Source: Pararhizobium_B sp051960215
Lineage (GTDB): Bacteria; Pseudomonadota; Alphaproteobacteria; Rhizobiales; Rhizobiaceae
Length of the DNA: 7,314 nucleotides
Assembly: GCA_051960215.1 (NCBI GenBank)
Contig: JBQCEN010000267.1
Location: 1-7,314 of the forward strand
Direction of reading: 5' to 3'
In this document: one piece after another, positions 1 through 5,560 of the stretch
Numbering within the stretch: position 1 is the stretch's first letter
Layout: every line of letters starts with the position of its first letter
The notes under the pieces: model-generated
Database searches by the model: none
What the model was told of the DNA's origin: nothing
The model's input: only the letters and a program-made list of their open reading frames with translations
Position numbers and translations under genes: made by a program

Positions 1-738
1 ATCGAAATCCATTTCGGCATAACATTCGTAAGGCTGTGCCTTGCGCAGGTCCCATGCTGCACCCGAACCGCGCACCATCACTCCGGAGAATCCCCATTCC
101 CACGCTTGCTTCAACGTCACCACGCCGATATCGACGTTGCGCTGTTTGAAGATGCGATTGCCGGTAAGCAGCGTCTCCAGATCGTCGACCACGCCAAGGA
201 AAGGATCGCACCAGGCTTCGATATCGTCGATCAGCTTCGGCGGCAGGTCCTGGTGCACCCCGCCGATCCGGAAATAGGCGGCGTGCATGCGCGAGCCGGA
301 GGCGCGTTCGTAGAAGATCATCAGCTTCTCGCGCTCCTCAAAGCCCCACAGCGGAGGCGTGAGGGCGCCCACGTCCATCGCCTGCGTCGTGACGTTGAGC
401 AGGTGGGACAGCAGGCGGCTGATCTCCGAATAGAGCACGCGGATGAGCTGCGCGCGCCGCGGCACCTCGATGCCCAGCATGCGCTCGATGGCCAGGCACC
501 AGGCATGTTCCTGGTTCATTGGCGCGACGTAGTCGAGCCGATCGAAATAAGGCAGCGCCTGCAGGTAGGTCTTCGCCTCGATCAGCTTCTCCGTGCCCCG
601 GTGCAAAAGCCCGATATGCGGATCGACCCGCTCGACGATCTCGCCGTCGAGCTCCAGCACAAGCCGCAAAACGCCATGCGCCGCCGGATGCTGCGGACCG
701 AAGTTGATGTTGAAGTTGCGGACGTTGTGTTCAGTCAT
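1..738 (-). CDS. nuoD: NADH-quinone oxidoreductase subunit D (complex I 49 kDa subunit), 5' part only
   Basis: NuoD is a peripheral-arm subunit of respiratory complex I. Together with NuoB it forms the quinone-reduction site next to iron-sulfur cluster N2. The first 246 codons are present and the gene runs off the left edge; family members are about 400 residues, so roughly 60% is seen. Visible marks are an MTEHNVRNFNINFGPQHP start, the HPAAHG loop (family knowledge: its first His lines the quinone pocket), the LHRGTEKLIE signature near residue 55, and DRLDYV (its Tyr binds the quinone head group in homologues). The ATG at 738 is chosen because the protein starts as homologues do and a GGAG lies 8 nt upstream. 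It is the fourth nuo gene of a leftward operon. Unusually, it is separated from nuoC by 486 nt that hold an inserted four-helix-bundle gene. The GC-rich hairpin at 741-753 lies just before the start. Confidence 0.97.
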   Translation of the reverse strand, partial: MTEHNVRNFNINFGPQHPAAHGVLRLVLELDGEIVERVDPHIGLLHRGTEKLIEAKTYLQALPYFDRLDYVAPMNQEHAWCLAIERMLGIEVPRRAQLIRVLYSEISRLLSHLLNVTTQAMDVGALTPPLWGFEEREKLMIFYERASGSRMHAAYFRIGGVHQDLPPKLIDDIEAWCDPFLGVVDDLETLLTGNRIFKQRNVDIGVVTLKQAWEWGFSGVMVRGSGAAWDLRKAQPYECYAEMDFD

Positions 739-756
739 GGGCGCGCTCCGCGCGAA

Positions 757-775
757 GAGTGAGTAGAAAGTAGTG
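757..775 (+). repeat. Left arm of 19-bp inverted repeat
   Basis: It reads GAGTGAGTAGAAAGTAGTG on the plus strand and matches the reverse complement of 1212-1230 at 17 of 19 positions, with a core of 15 of 16 (760-775 against 1212-1227). It is followed by further GAGTAG-like units to 787 (AGTAGTGATTAG), so this end is a short degenerate tandem array. It lies between the repaired end of the four-helix-bundle gene and the nuoD ribosome binding site. Confidence 0.75.
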
Positions 776-813
776 AGTAGTGATTAGTCGGCATCTTCAT
801 CATAGCGCGGCGT

Positions 814-1214
814 CTAGCCCTCGACCTGCTTGCGCTGCACGGTCCTGATCAGCGCCCGCAGCATTTTCCCGTTCTCTTCGCACTTCCCGAGCAACGCGTT
901 GACATCGGAAGCTTCCGCCAGGCCGATGCGACCCTCAGGATAAGGTGCGTCTCAAGTTCTTTGAGCGATCCCTGCGCCACCCGCAGGAACTGCACGAACG
1001 AGCCCCGATTCTCGCGACCGTATCCCTCGGCAATGTTGGCCGCGACGGAAACCGACGCCCGACGCAACTGCGAGGTCATTCCATACATCTCGTTCGGCGG
1101 GAATGACCGCGATAGGCGGTAGCACTCTTCGGCCAGTTCCATCGCCACCTGCCAAACTTTCAGATCACGATAAGAGCCATTCGGCTTCGCAGCGACCGCG
1201 TCCCCGTCTTCCAC
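814..1214 (-). pseudogene. Four-helix-bundle protein (23S rRNA intervening-sequence / S23 family), frameshifted
   Basis: The N-terminal part has the family pattern: SYRDLKVWQVAMELAEE near residues 14-30, then TSQLRRASVSVAANIAEGYGR, then GSLKELETHLIL. These are small helical proteins (PF05635/TIGR02436), known from 23S rRNA intervening sequences and as stand-alone genes; their biochemical role is unclear. The frame then derails: after LETHLIL it reads a non-family tail and stops at 849-851 (121 aa). The -1 frame continues exactly as the family does, EGRIGLAEASDVNALLG then KCEENGKMLRALIRTVQRK, and ends at a TAG at 814-816. One missing G near 935/936 (CTG-GAG-GGT reduced to CTGAGGGT) explains it. 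Repaired, the protein would be 133 aa. The start is a GTG at 1214, because an in-frame TAG lies three codons upstream; AGGA sits 4 nt before it. The gene lies between nuoC and nuoD, in the same direction, only 10 nt after nuoC. Either a real pseudogene or a sequencing error. Confidence 0.85.
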
Positions 1215-1230
1215 TACTTCCTACTCACCC
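1212..1230 (-). repeat. Right arm of 19-bp inverted repeat, containing nuoC stop and GTG start
   Basis: On the minus strand it reads GGGTGAGTAGGAAGTAGTG. It contains the TGA stop of nuoC (1225-1227), TAG triplets in the other two frames, an AGGA that can serve as ribosome binding site, and as its last three bases the GTG start of the four-helix-bundle gene. The repeat therefore ends translation of any upstream frame and offers re-initiation within 16 nt. Confidence 0.75.
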
Positions 1231-1827
1231 ACTTTTCTTCTCATCCCCCGGCAACACATACTCGGTCCCCTCCCAGGGACTGAGGAAGTCGAAGGAGCGG
1301 AACTCCTGGCGGAGCTCGACGGGCTCGTAGATGACGCGCTTGGCCTGCTCGTCGTAGCGCACCTCGACGAAACCGGTGAGCGGAAAATCCTTGCGCAGCG
1401 GATGGCCCTCGAAGCCGTAGTCGGTCAGGATCCGGCGCAGGTCCGGATGCCCGGTGAAGAGGATGCCGTAGAGGTCGTAGGCCTCGCGCTCGAACCAGTC
1501 GGCGCCGGGATAGACGGCCGTCGCCGACGGCACCGGCTCGTCCTCGCCCGTCGCCACCTTGATGCGGATGCGCAGGTTCCTGCGCGGCGACAAGAGGTGA
1601 TAGACGACGTCGAAGCGCGCCGGCCGCGACGGCCAGTCGACCCCGCAGATGTCCGTGAGGTTGACGAACTGGCAGCGCGAGTCGTCGCGCAGGAACGTCA
1701 GGAGCGGGATGATATTGCCGGGCGTCGTCGTCACGGTCAGTTCGTCGAAGACGATCGTCGCCGCCTCGAAGAGGTCCGCCTTGGTCTCCCGCAGGGTGTC
1801 GGCGAGATCCTTCAGTGCTGCATTCAT
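1225..1827 (-). CDS. nuoC: NADH-quinone oxidoreductase subunit C (complex I 30 kDa subunit)
   Basis: NuoC is a soluble peripheral-arm subunit of complex I that packs against NuoD and NuoB. The 200-residue protein has the 30 kDa signature at residues 113-134 (EREAYDLYGI, then GHPDLRRIL), followed by DYGFEGHPLRKDFPLTG and the PWEGTEYVLPGDEK tail usual for rhizobial homologues. Length is normal for the stand-alone, alphaproteobacterial form; it is not fused to NuoD. The ATG at 1827 gives the normal N-terminus, with a weak GGGGA about 8 nt upstream, and starts 12 nt after the nuoB stop. Its TGA stop lies inside the inverted repeat that begins the inserted four-helix-bundle unit, so the last few residues (KKSG) may have been set by that insertion. 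Confidence 0.97.
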   Translation of the reverse strand: MNAALKDLADTLRETKADLFEAATIVFDELTVTTTPGNIIPLLTFLRDDSRCQFVNLTDICGVDWPSRPARFDVVYHLLSPRRNLRIRIKVATGEDEPVPSATAVYPGADWFEREAYDLYGILFTGHPDLRRILTDYGFEGHPLRKDFPLTGFVEVRYDEQAKRVIYEPVELRQEFRSFDFLSPWEGTEYVLPGDEKKSG

Positions 1828-1839
1828 GCTGCCAGTCCC

Positions 1840-2421
1840 CTAGCGCTCGATCGTGCCGGTCCGGCGGATCTTCTTCTGCAGAAGCAGGATGCCGTAGAGC
1901 AGCGCCTCCGCCGTCGGAGGGCAGCCCGGAACGTAGATATCGACCGGCACCACGCGGTCGCAGCCGCGCACCACCGCATAGGAATAGTGATAGTAGCCGC
2001 CGCCGTTGGCGCACGAGCCCATCGAGATGACGTAGCGCGGCTCGGGCATCTGGTCGTAGACCTTGCGCAGCGCCGGCGCCATCTTGTTGGTCAGCGTCCC
2101 CGCGACGATCATCACGTCCGACTGGCGCGGCGAAGCGCGCGGCGCAAAGCCGAAGCGCTCCACGTCGTAGCGCGGCATCGAGACCTGCATCATCTCGACG
2201 GCGCAGCAGGCGAGCCCGAAGGTCATCCACATCAGCGAGCCCGTGCGGGCCCAGGTGATGAGGTCTTCGGCGGTCGTAAGGATGAAGCCCTTGTCGGCGA
2301 GTTCGTCGCTCACCTGCCCGAAGAAGGGATCGTCGCTGCCGACGGGCTTGCCCGTGCGCGGATCGATCACCCCTTTCGCACGCGGGGCGACAAGGGTCGA
2401 AGCCTGGTCGTTCAATCCCAT
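1840..2421 (-). CDS. nuoB: NADH-quinone oxidoreductase subunit B (complex I PSST subunit)
   Basis: NuoB carries the terminal iron-sulfur cluster N2, which hands electrons to quinone. The protein is 193 aa from the ATG at 2421. The N2 ligands are visible as the Cys72-Cys73 pair in FGLACCAVEMM, Cys137 in SMGSCANGG and Cys167 in YVPGCPPTAEALLYG. The open frame extends further upstream, but that part lies in another frame of nuoA and has no NuoB similarity. MGLNDQAS matches rhizobial NuoB starts, and the ATG overlaps the end of nuoA by 10 nt, a translationally coupled arrangement. An AGGGAG lies upstream within nuoA (CTGGAATGGGA context). No truncation or missing ligand. Confidence 0.98.
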   Translation of the reverse strand: MGLNDQASTLVAPRAKGVIDPRTGKPVGSDDPFFGQVSDELADKGFILTTAEDLITWARTGSLMWMTFGLACCAVEMMQVSMPRYDVERFGFAPRASPRQSDVMIVAGTLTNKMAPALRKVYDQMPEPRYVISMGSCANGGGYYHYSYAVVRGCDRVVPVDIYVPGCPPTAEALLYGILLLQKKIRRTGTIER

Positions 2422-2777
2422 TCCAGGGCTCCCTTTCTCCACTCGTAGATAAAGCCGATCGTCAGAACGGCAAGAAACACCATCATCGACCAGAAGCCGA
2501 ACCAGCCGACCTTGGTGAAGGAAACCGCCCACGGAAACAGGAACGCCACTTCGAGGTCGAAGATGATGAAGAGGATCGACACCAGGTAGAAGCGGATGTC
2601 GAACTTCATGCGCGCATCGTCGAACGCGTTGAAGCCGCACTCATAGGCCGAAAGCTTCTCGGGGTCCGGCGAGCGGTAGGCTACCACGAACGGCGCGATC
2701 AGGAGCGCGCAAGCGATCACCAGGCAGAGGGCAAGGAAGATCGCGATCGGGACATAGGAACCAAGGAGAGCCGTCAT
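2412..2777 (-). CDS. nuoA: NADH-quinone oxidoreductase subunit A (membrane subunit)
   Basis: NuoA is a small membrane subunit at the junction of the two arms of complex I. The 121-residue protein has three hydrophobic helices (about 9-33, 62-83 and 92-111), the YECGF motif at 45-49 in the loop after helix 1, and the acidic FDLEVAFLFPW segment in helix 2, all family hallmarks. A TTG directly before the ATG could add one residue. The ATG at 2777 is preferred because the AGGAAGGA upstream is well spaced and it yields the usual 121 residues. It is the first gene of the nuo operon; a candidate promoter lies at 2856-2884. Confidence 0.97.
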   Translation of the reverse strand: MTALLGSYVPIAIFLALCLVIACALLIAPFVVAYRSPDPEKLSAYECGFNAFDDARMKFDIRFYLVSILFIIFDLEVAFLFPWAVSFTKVGWFGFWSMMVFLAVLTIGFIYEWRKGALEWD

Positions 2778-2855
2778 CAATCCTTCCTCTTCTTCCGCGC
2801 GCGGCGGAACGGCCGGACGGTCGGCGCCGTGGACGGGAAATGGTGCGTTGCGGCG

Positions 2856-2884
2856 TGGTTAGCGCACGAGCCTGACAGGTGCAA
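2856..2884 (-). promoter_or_regulatory. Candidate nuo operon promoter
   Basis: On the minus strand there is TTGCAC (2879-2884), a 17-nt spacer and TAACCA (2856-2861), preceded by a C as in the alphaproteobacterial CTTG form. Transcription would start near 2848, giving a leader of about 70 nt before nuoA. The same CTTGCAC-17-TAA layout precedes tRNA-Val. Prediction by eye only. Confidence 0.5.
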
Positions 2885-2913
2885 GGGCGCAACACCCAAA
2901 TGTGACGAAACTG

Positions 2914-2938
2914 CGCCCCGATCAATAAGGCCGGGGCG
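2914..2938 (-). terminator. Hairpin between the lipoprotein gene and nuoA, possible terminator
   Basis: A perfect 7-bp GC stem (2914-2920 with 2932-2938) encloses an 11-nt loop. On the minus strand it is followed by CAGTTTCG, with only a short T run, so it is a poor intrinsic terminator. It lies 51 nt after the lipoprotein stop and upstream of the nuoA promoter, where a terminator would be expected. A second perfect 6-bp stem with a 3-nt loop is at 2964-2978. Confidence 0.35.
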
Positions 2939-2989
2939 GATGCGTCAGAATGACCGGGTGGCTGCGGCCGCCGGCCGCCGCGGCGTTCC

Positions 2990-3571
2990 CTACAACGCCA
3001 TTCCGCACGCCTGCATCTGCGCCGCGTAGGACTGGGCCATCGCCGCCGCACGGCCCGCTGCACGCTGGATGCCCGGGCTGGATTTCCATGCGCCGCGCGC
3101 ATAGCCGGCATGTCCGAAATAATAGGCGAGGTAGAGATTGTACGGGTCGTTGAGCGGGATGCCGTTCTGCAGGTGGCTCTGGTAGTGGTACCAGCCGACG
3201 AAGTCGATGGCGTTGGCGAAGCTGCGCCGCTTGGCGCCCCAGTTCCCCGTCTCCCGCTTGTAGCGATCCCAGGTCCCGTCGAGCGCCTGCGAGAAGCCAT
3301 AGGCACTCGAGGGCCGCTTCCAGGGGATGAATCCGAGGATCCATTTGCGCGGCGGCCGGGCGTGCGGCTTGTAGCCGGACTCGATTCGGATCGTCGCCAT
3401 CAGCACCGGGACGGGCACGCCATAGCGCGCTTCCGTCGCCTTCGCCGCGCTGTACCAGTTGTTGAACCAGCCGTCCCTCTGATCGAAGACGGCGCAGACA
3501 TTATTGATCTGGCTGGGGGCAGTTGCGCAACCGGTAAGCGCAAGCAGGAGGGCCAGAACTACGATACGCAT
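2990..3571 (-). CDS. Lipoprotein with lytic-transglycosylase-like (SLT) domain
   Basis: The 193-residue protein begins with a short hydrophobic signal ending in the lipobox LTGC (Cys15 would be lipidated), so it is probably attached to a membrane facing the periplasm. From about residue 50 it resembles the lysozyme-like fold of lytic transglycosylases, which cleave peptidoglycan glycan strands. VLMATIRIESGYKP contains the likely catalytic Glu64, followed by SAYGFSQAL and GTWDRYKRETG around 90-110, AIDFVGWYH and YNLYLAYYFGHAGYARG further on. The ATG at 3571 has GAGG 8 nt upstream and gives a clean signal peptide. It stands alone between tRNA-Asp and the nuo operon, same strand as both. Wall cleavage is inferred from the fold; it could instead be a non-enzymatic relative. 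No gene symbol is justified. Confidence 0.85.
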   Translation of the reverse strand: MRIVVLALLLALTGCATAPSQINNVCAVFDQRDGWFNNWYSAAKATEARYGVPVPVLMATIRIESGYKPHARPPRKWILGFIPWKRPSSAYGFSQALDGTWDRYKRETGNWGAKRRSFANAIDFVGWYHYQSHLQNGIPLNDPYNLYLAYYFGHAGYARGAWKSSPGIQRAAGRAAAMAQSYAAQMQACGMAL

Positions 3572-3637
3572 TGGCAGACCTCATGGTTGCCGTCAGCGAT
3601 AGTTCGTAAAGCCTAATGATCCCTTTATGGGACAGGG

Positions 3638-3679
3638 GCGCGACCCCGATCTGGCTGTCGCGCGCGGGTCATCCCGCGC
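3638..3679 (-). terminator. Two consecutive GC hairpins downstream of tRNA-Asp
   Basis: One stem pairs 3638-3644 with 3657-3663 (7 bp, 12-nt loop); the next pairs 3662-3668 with 3673-3679 (7 bp, loop TCAT). They share two bases, so only shortened forms can coexist. They lie between tRNA-Asp and the lipoprotein gene and may end tRNA transcription, though no T run follows. Confidence 0.3.
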
Positions 3680-3735
3680 TCCTGCGGCGCGCCATCCGGA
3701 AATCGACAGAAGTTGTTGAAACGTCTGGAAAAGGA

Positions 3736-3812
3736 TGGCGCGAGTGACGGGGCTCGAACCCGCGACCTCCGGCGTGACAGGCCGGCACTCTAACCAACTG
3801 AGCTACACCCGC
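3736..3812 (-). tRNA. tRNA-Asp (anticodon GTC)
   Basis: A complete 77-nt cloverleaf including encoded CCA. The acceptor stem GCGGGTG pairs with CACTCGC (one G-T wobble). The D arm contains AGCTCAGTTGGTTAGAG, the anticodon stem CCGGC/GCCGG holds the loop CTGTCAC with anticodon GTC, and the T arm has GGTTCGAGCC. It is transcribed leftward from a strong-looking promoter at 3852-3880. Ten bases around its 3' end have an exact inverted copy at 3688-3697. Confidence 0.98.
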
Positions 3813-3851
3813 ATCATCATCGGCACGGCGTCCCGCCGCGTCGATGGCGGC

Positions 3852-3880
3852 TGATTACGGGGTTCGCCTGGGGCTGTCAA
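3852..3880 (-). promoter_or_regulatory. Candidate tRNA-Asp promoter
   Basis: On the minus strand it reads TTGACA (3875-3880), a 17-nt spacer, then TAATCA (3852-3857): a perfect -35 and a good -10. Transcription would start near 3845, about 33 nt before the mature tRNA end. This is the best promoter match in the window. Confidence 0.7.
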
Positions 3881-3964
3881 GCAGATCGTCGCCGCTCACG
3901 GGGAAAGTTTTGGCGCCCGCCCCGAACCCCTCCGAAAGCCGCCCCGCCCGCGCCGCCTACGCCC

Positions 3965-3993
3965 TTGCACAAGCCGCATGAACCGCCTAAACG
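3965..3993 (+). promoter_or_regulatory. Candidate tRNA-Val promoter
   Basis: TTGCAC (3965-3970), a 17-nt spacer and TAAACG (3988-3993) predict a start near 4000, some 13 nt before the mature tRNA. The -10 and the bases after it (3988-3999) form an exact 12-bp inverted copy of the tRNA-Val anticodon region. Confidence 0.6.
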
Positions 3994-4012
3994 AGGCGCG
4001 CGATTGCCGGTC

Positions 4013-4088
4013 GGGCGGTTAGCTCAGTTGGTAGAGCGCCTCGTTTACACCGAGGATGTCGGGAGTTCGAGTCTCTCACCGCCCACCA
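4013..4088 (+). tRNA. tRNA-Val (anticodon TAC)
   Basis: A complete 76-nt cloverleaf with encoded CCA. The acceptor stem GGGCGGT pairs with ACCGCCC, the D arm contains AGCTCAGTTGGTAGAGC, the anticodon stem CCTCG/CGAGG holds the loop TTTACAC with anticodon TAC, and the T arm has AGTTCGAGTCT. It diverges from tRNA-Asp across a 200-nt spacer that holds both promoters. Confidence 0.98.
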
Positions 4089-4390
4089 TGATCTTTGGCT
4101 TTCGCAAGCGCCATCGAGGCGCCGCGTGATGAGCATCCGCTTCGTTCGCGCCTCGCATCCAGAGCCTTCACTGCCTAATGAAATTTCCGGGTCCAACCTG
4201 GCCTTCGCGGATAGCGGGTTGACCTCTTCGCCTGGTGCTGGTGGTTTCGTGGGTGCCGTCCGCTGCGGCAGCGTGAGCGCGCTTCTGCAGGGCGAGCGGC
4301 ACGTGACCGGCACGCTCGGCTGCATTTTCAATGCGCGCAGGAAGCCGCAGGATGCCATGATGCGCCGAGGACGAAACAAGGGAGGCTCCA
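4089..4390. other. Intergenic stretch with no supported gene
   Basis: It lies between tRNA-Val and the thiolase gene. A short hairpin (4108-4112 with 4118-4122, loop ATCGA) follows the tRNA and may help end its transcript. A second weak stem (4293-4298 with 4313-4318) precedes a TTTT. Open frames here have no recognisable protein character and run into the thiolase or the tRNA. I see no convincing promoter for the thiolase; TTGACC at 4218 lacks a good -10. Confidence 0.5.
4378..4385 (+). promoter_or_regulatory. Strong ribosome binding site fixing the GTG start of the thiolase gene
   Basis: AAGGGAGG lies 5 nt before the GTG at 4391, a near-ideal Shine-Dalgarno. It supports GTG initiation rather than an internal ATG. 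Confidence 0.8.
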
Positions 4391-5560
4391 GTGGGCAAGG
4401 CACAGATCGTGGGATGGTCGCATGGCCGTTTCGGGAAGTCCGAAGCGCCATCGACCGAGGCATTGATGGCCGAGGTCGTCGGCGCGGCACTCGCCCATGC
4501 GGGGCTTGAGCCGTCCGATGTCGAGGGCATCTTCGTCGGCGTCATGAACAACGGCTTCTCCAGGCAGGACTTCCAGGGCGCGCTCGTCGGCATGGCTCAC
4601 GGAGCCCTCGCCCATGTCCCGGCCGTGCGCATGGAGAATGCCTGCGCCACCGGCTCGGCGGCGCTCTATAGCGCCAGGGATTTCATCGAGTCGGGCCGCG
4701 GCCGCATCGCCCTCATCGTCGGTGCGGAGAAGATGACGGCGCTGCCGACGACGGAGGTCGGCGACATCCTGCTCGGCGCCTGCTACCGCCCGGAAGAAGC
4801 GGAGATCGAGGGCGGCTTCGCCGGCGTGTTCGGCCGCATCGCGCAGCAGTATTTCCAGAGATACGGCGACAAGTCCGCCGAACTCGCGATGATTGCCGCA
4901 AAGAACCACGAGAACGGCATGGCCAATCCTTACGCCCACATGCGCAAGGATTTCGGTTTCGACTTCTGCAACACGGTTTCGGAGAAGAACCCTTATGTCG
5001 CGGCCCCGCTGCGCCGCACCGACTGCTCCCTGATCTCCGACGGCGCCGCCGCGCTGGTGCTTGCCGACGAAGAGGCCGCCGCCGACCTCGATCGGGCGAT
5101 CGGCTTCCGCGCACGCAAGCACGCGAACGACGCCCTGGCGCTCAGCCGTCGTGACGTTTTGGAATTCGACGGCGCACGCCGCGCATGGTCCGGCGCCCTG
5201 GAGGCCGGCGGCGTGACGCTCGACGACCTCGACCTCGTCGAGACCCACGACTGCTTCACCATTGCCGAACTGATCGAATACGAGGCGATGGGCCTTGCGG
5301 AGCCGGGAAAAGGCTGCCGCATCGCCCGCGAGGGCATCACCCGCAAGGACGGCAGGCTGCCGATCAATCCCTCGGGCGGATTGAAGCCCAACGGCCACCC
5401 GATCCGAGCGACCGGCGTCTCCATGCATGTCCTCGCCGCCATGCAGCTCATGGGAGAGGCCGGCGGCATGCAGGTCCCCGGCGCAGGCCTCGCAGGCGTC
5501 TTCAACATGGGCGGCGCGGCCGTTGCAAATTACGTCTCGATCCTGGAGCGCGTGAAGTGA
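4391..5560 (+). CDS. SCP-x/SCP2-type thiolase (acetyl-CoA acyltransferase-like)
   Basis: A 389-residue thiolase-fold protein, normal length for the family, presumably cytoplasmic. Thiolases cleave 3-ketoacyl-CoA with CoA or run the reverse condensation. The nucleophile is Cys85 in MENACATGSAALYSA. HDCF at 286-289 is the SCP2-thiolase mark, whose Cys288 is thought to be the acid/base residue in that subgroup. The GHP motif is at 335-337 within NPSGGLKPNGHPIRATG. The C-terminal loop reads NMGG (372-375) where classical thiolases have a Cys, as expected in this subgroup. The GTG start has a strong ribosome binding site 5 nt upstream. The stop overlaps the acyl-CoA ligase start as GTGA, so the two are probably one operon for activating and degrading a carboxylic acid. 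The true substrate is unknown, and some members of this clade may not cleave ketoacyl-CoA at all. Confidence 0.9.
   Translation: MGKAQIVGWSHGRFGKSEAPSTEALMAEVVGAALAHAGLEPSDVEGIFVGVMNNGFSRQDFQGALVGMAHGALAHVPAVRMENACATGSAALYSARDFIESGRGRIALIVGAEKMTALPTTEVGDILLGACYRPEEAEIEGGFAGVFGRIAQQYFQRYGDKSAELAMIAAKNHENGMANPYAHMRKDFGFDFCNTVSEKNPYVAAPLRRTDCSLISDGAAALVLADEEAAADLDRAIGFRARKHANDALALSRRDVLEFDGARRAWSGALEAGGVTLDDLDLVETHDCFTIAELIEYEAMGLAEPGKGCRIAREGITRKDGRLPINPSGGLKPNGHPIRATGVSMHVLAAMQLMGEAGGMQVPGAGLAGVFNMGGAAVANYVSILERVK

Larger units (their letters stand above)
757..1230 (-). mobile_element. Candidate small insertion: four-helix-bundle gene bounded by GAGTAG inverted repeats
   Basis: The four-helix-bundle reading frame is enclosed by a pair of 19-bp imperfect inverted repeats (757-775 and 1212-1230, 17 of 19 positions matching). 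The unit separates nuoC from nuoD, which are normally adjacent or nearly so. It carries no transposase, so if it moved it needed outside help. Related family genes are known as insertions within 23S rRNA genes (intervening sequences), which makes an inserted unit plausible. No clear target-site duplication was identified. Mobility is inference from the repeats and position. Confidence 0.4.

Noticed and set aside
106..762. 218-aa plus-strand reading frame
   Set aside because: It is antisense to nuoD, whose conserved protein is clear on the minus strand.
925..945. Programmed -1 frameshifting in the four-helix-bundle gene
   Set aside because: No slippery heptamer or following stem is seen; a single lost G is simpler.
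1241..2448. Long frames within nuoB and nuoC (329 aa on minus, 348 aa on plus)
   Set aside because: They are alternate frames of nuoB and nuoC, low in complexity and without domains.
3688..4088. Integration (att) scar at the tRNA pair
   Set aside because: The short copies of tRNA sequence are inverted, not direct repeats of the 3' end, and no integrase or foreign segment lies beside them.
3987..4490. Minus-strand 167-aa reading frame with a segment SNSRHPRCKRGALPTEL
   Set aside because: That segment is the reverse translation of tRNA-Val, a familiar false protein; the rest is antisense to the thiolase 5' end.
4126..4509. 127-aa plus-strand reading frame after tRNA-Val
   Set aside because: It overlaps the thiolase start in another frame, lacks a good ribosome binding site and has no protein-family character.
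4328..5428. 366-aa minus-strand reading frame opposite the thiolase
   Set aside because: Same codon-bias shadow effect; the plus strand holds all thiolase catalytic motifs.
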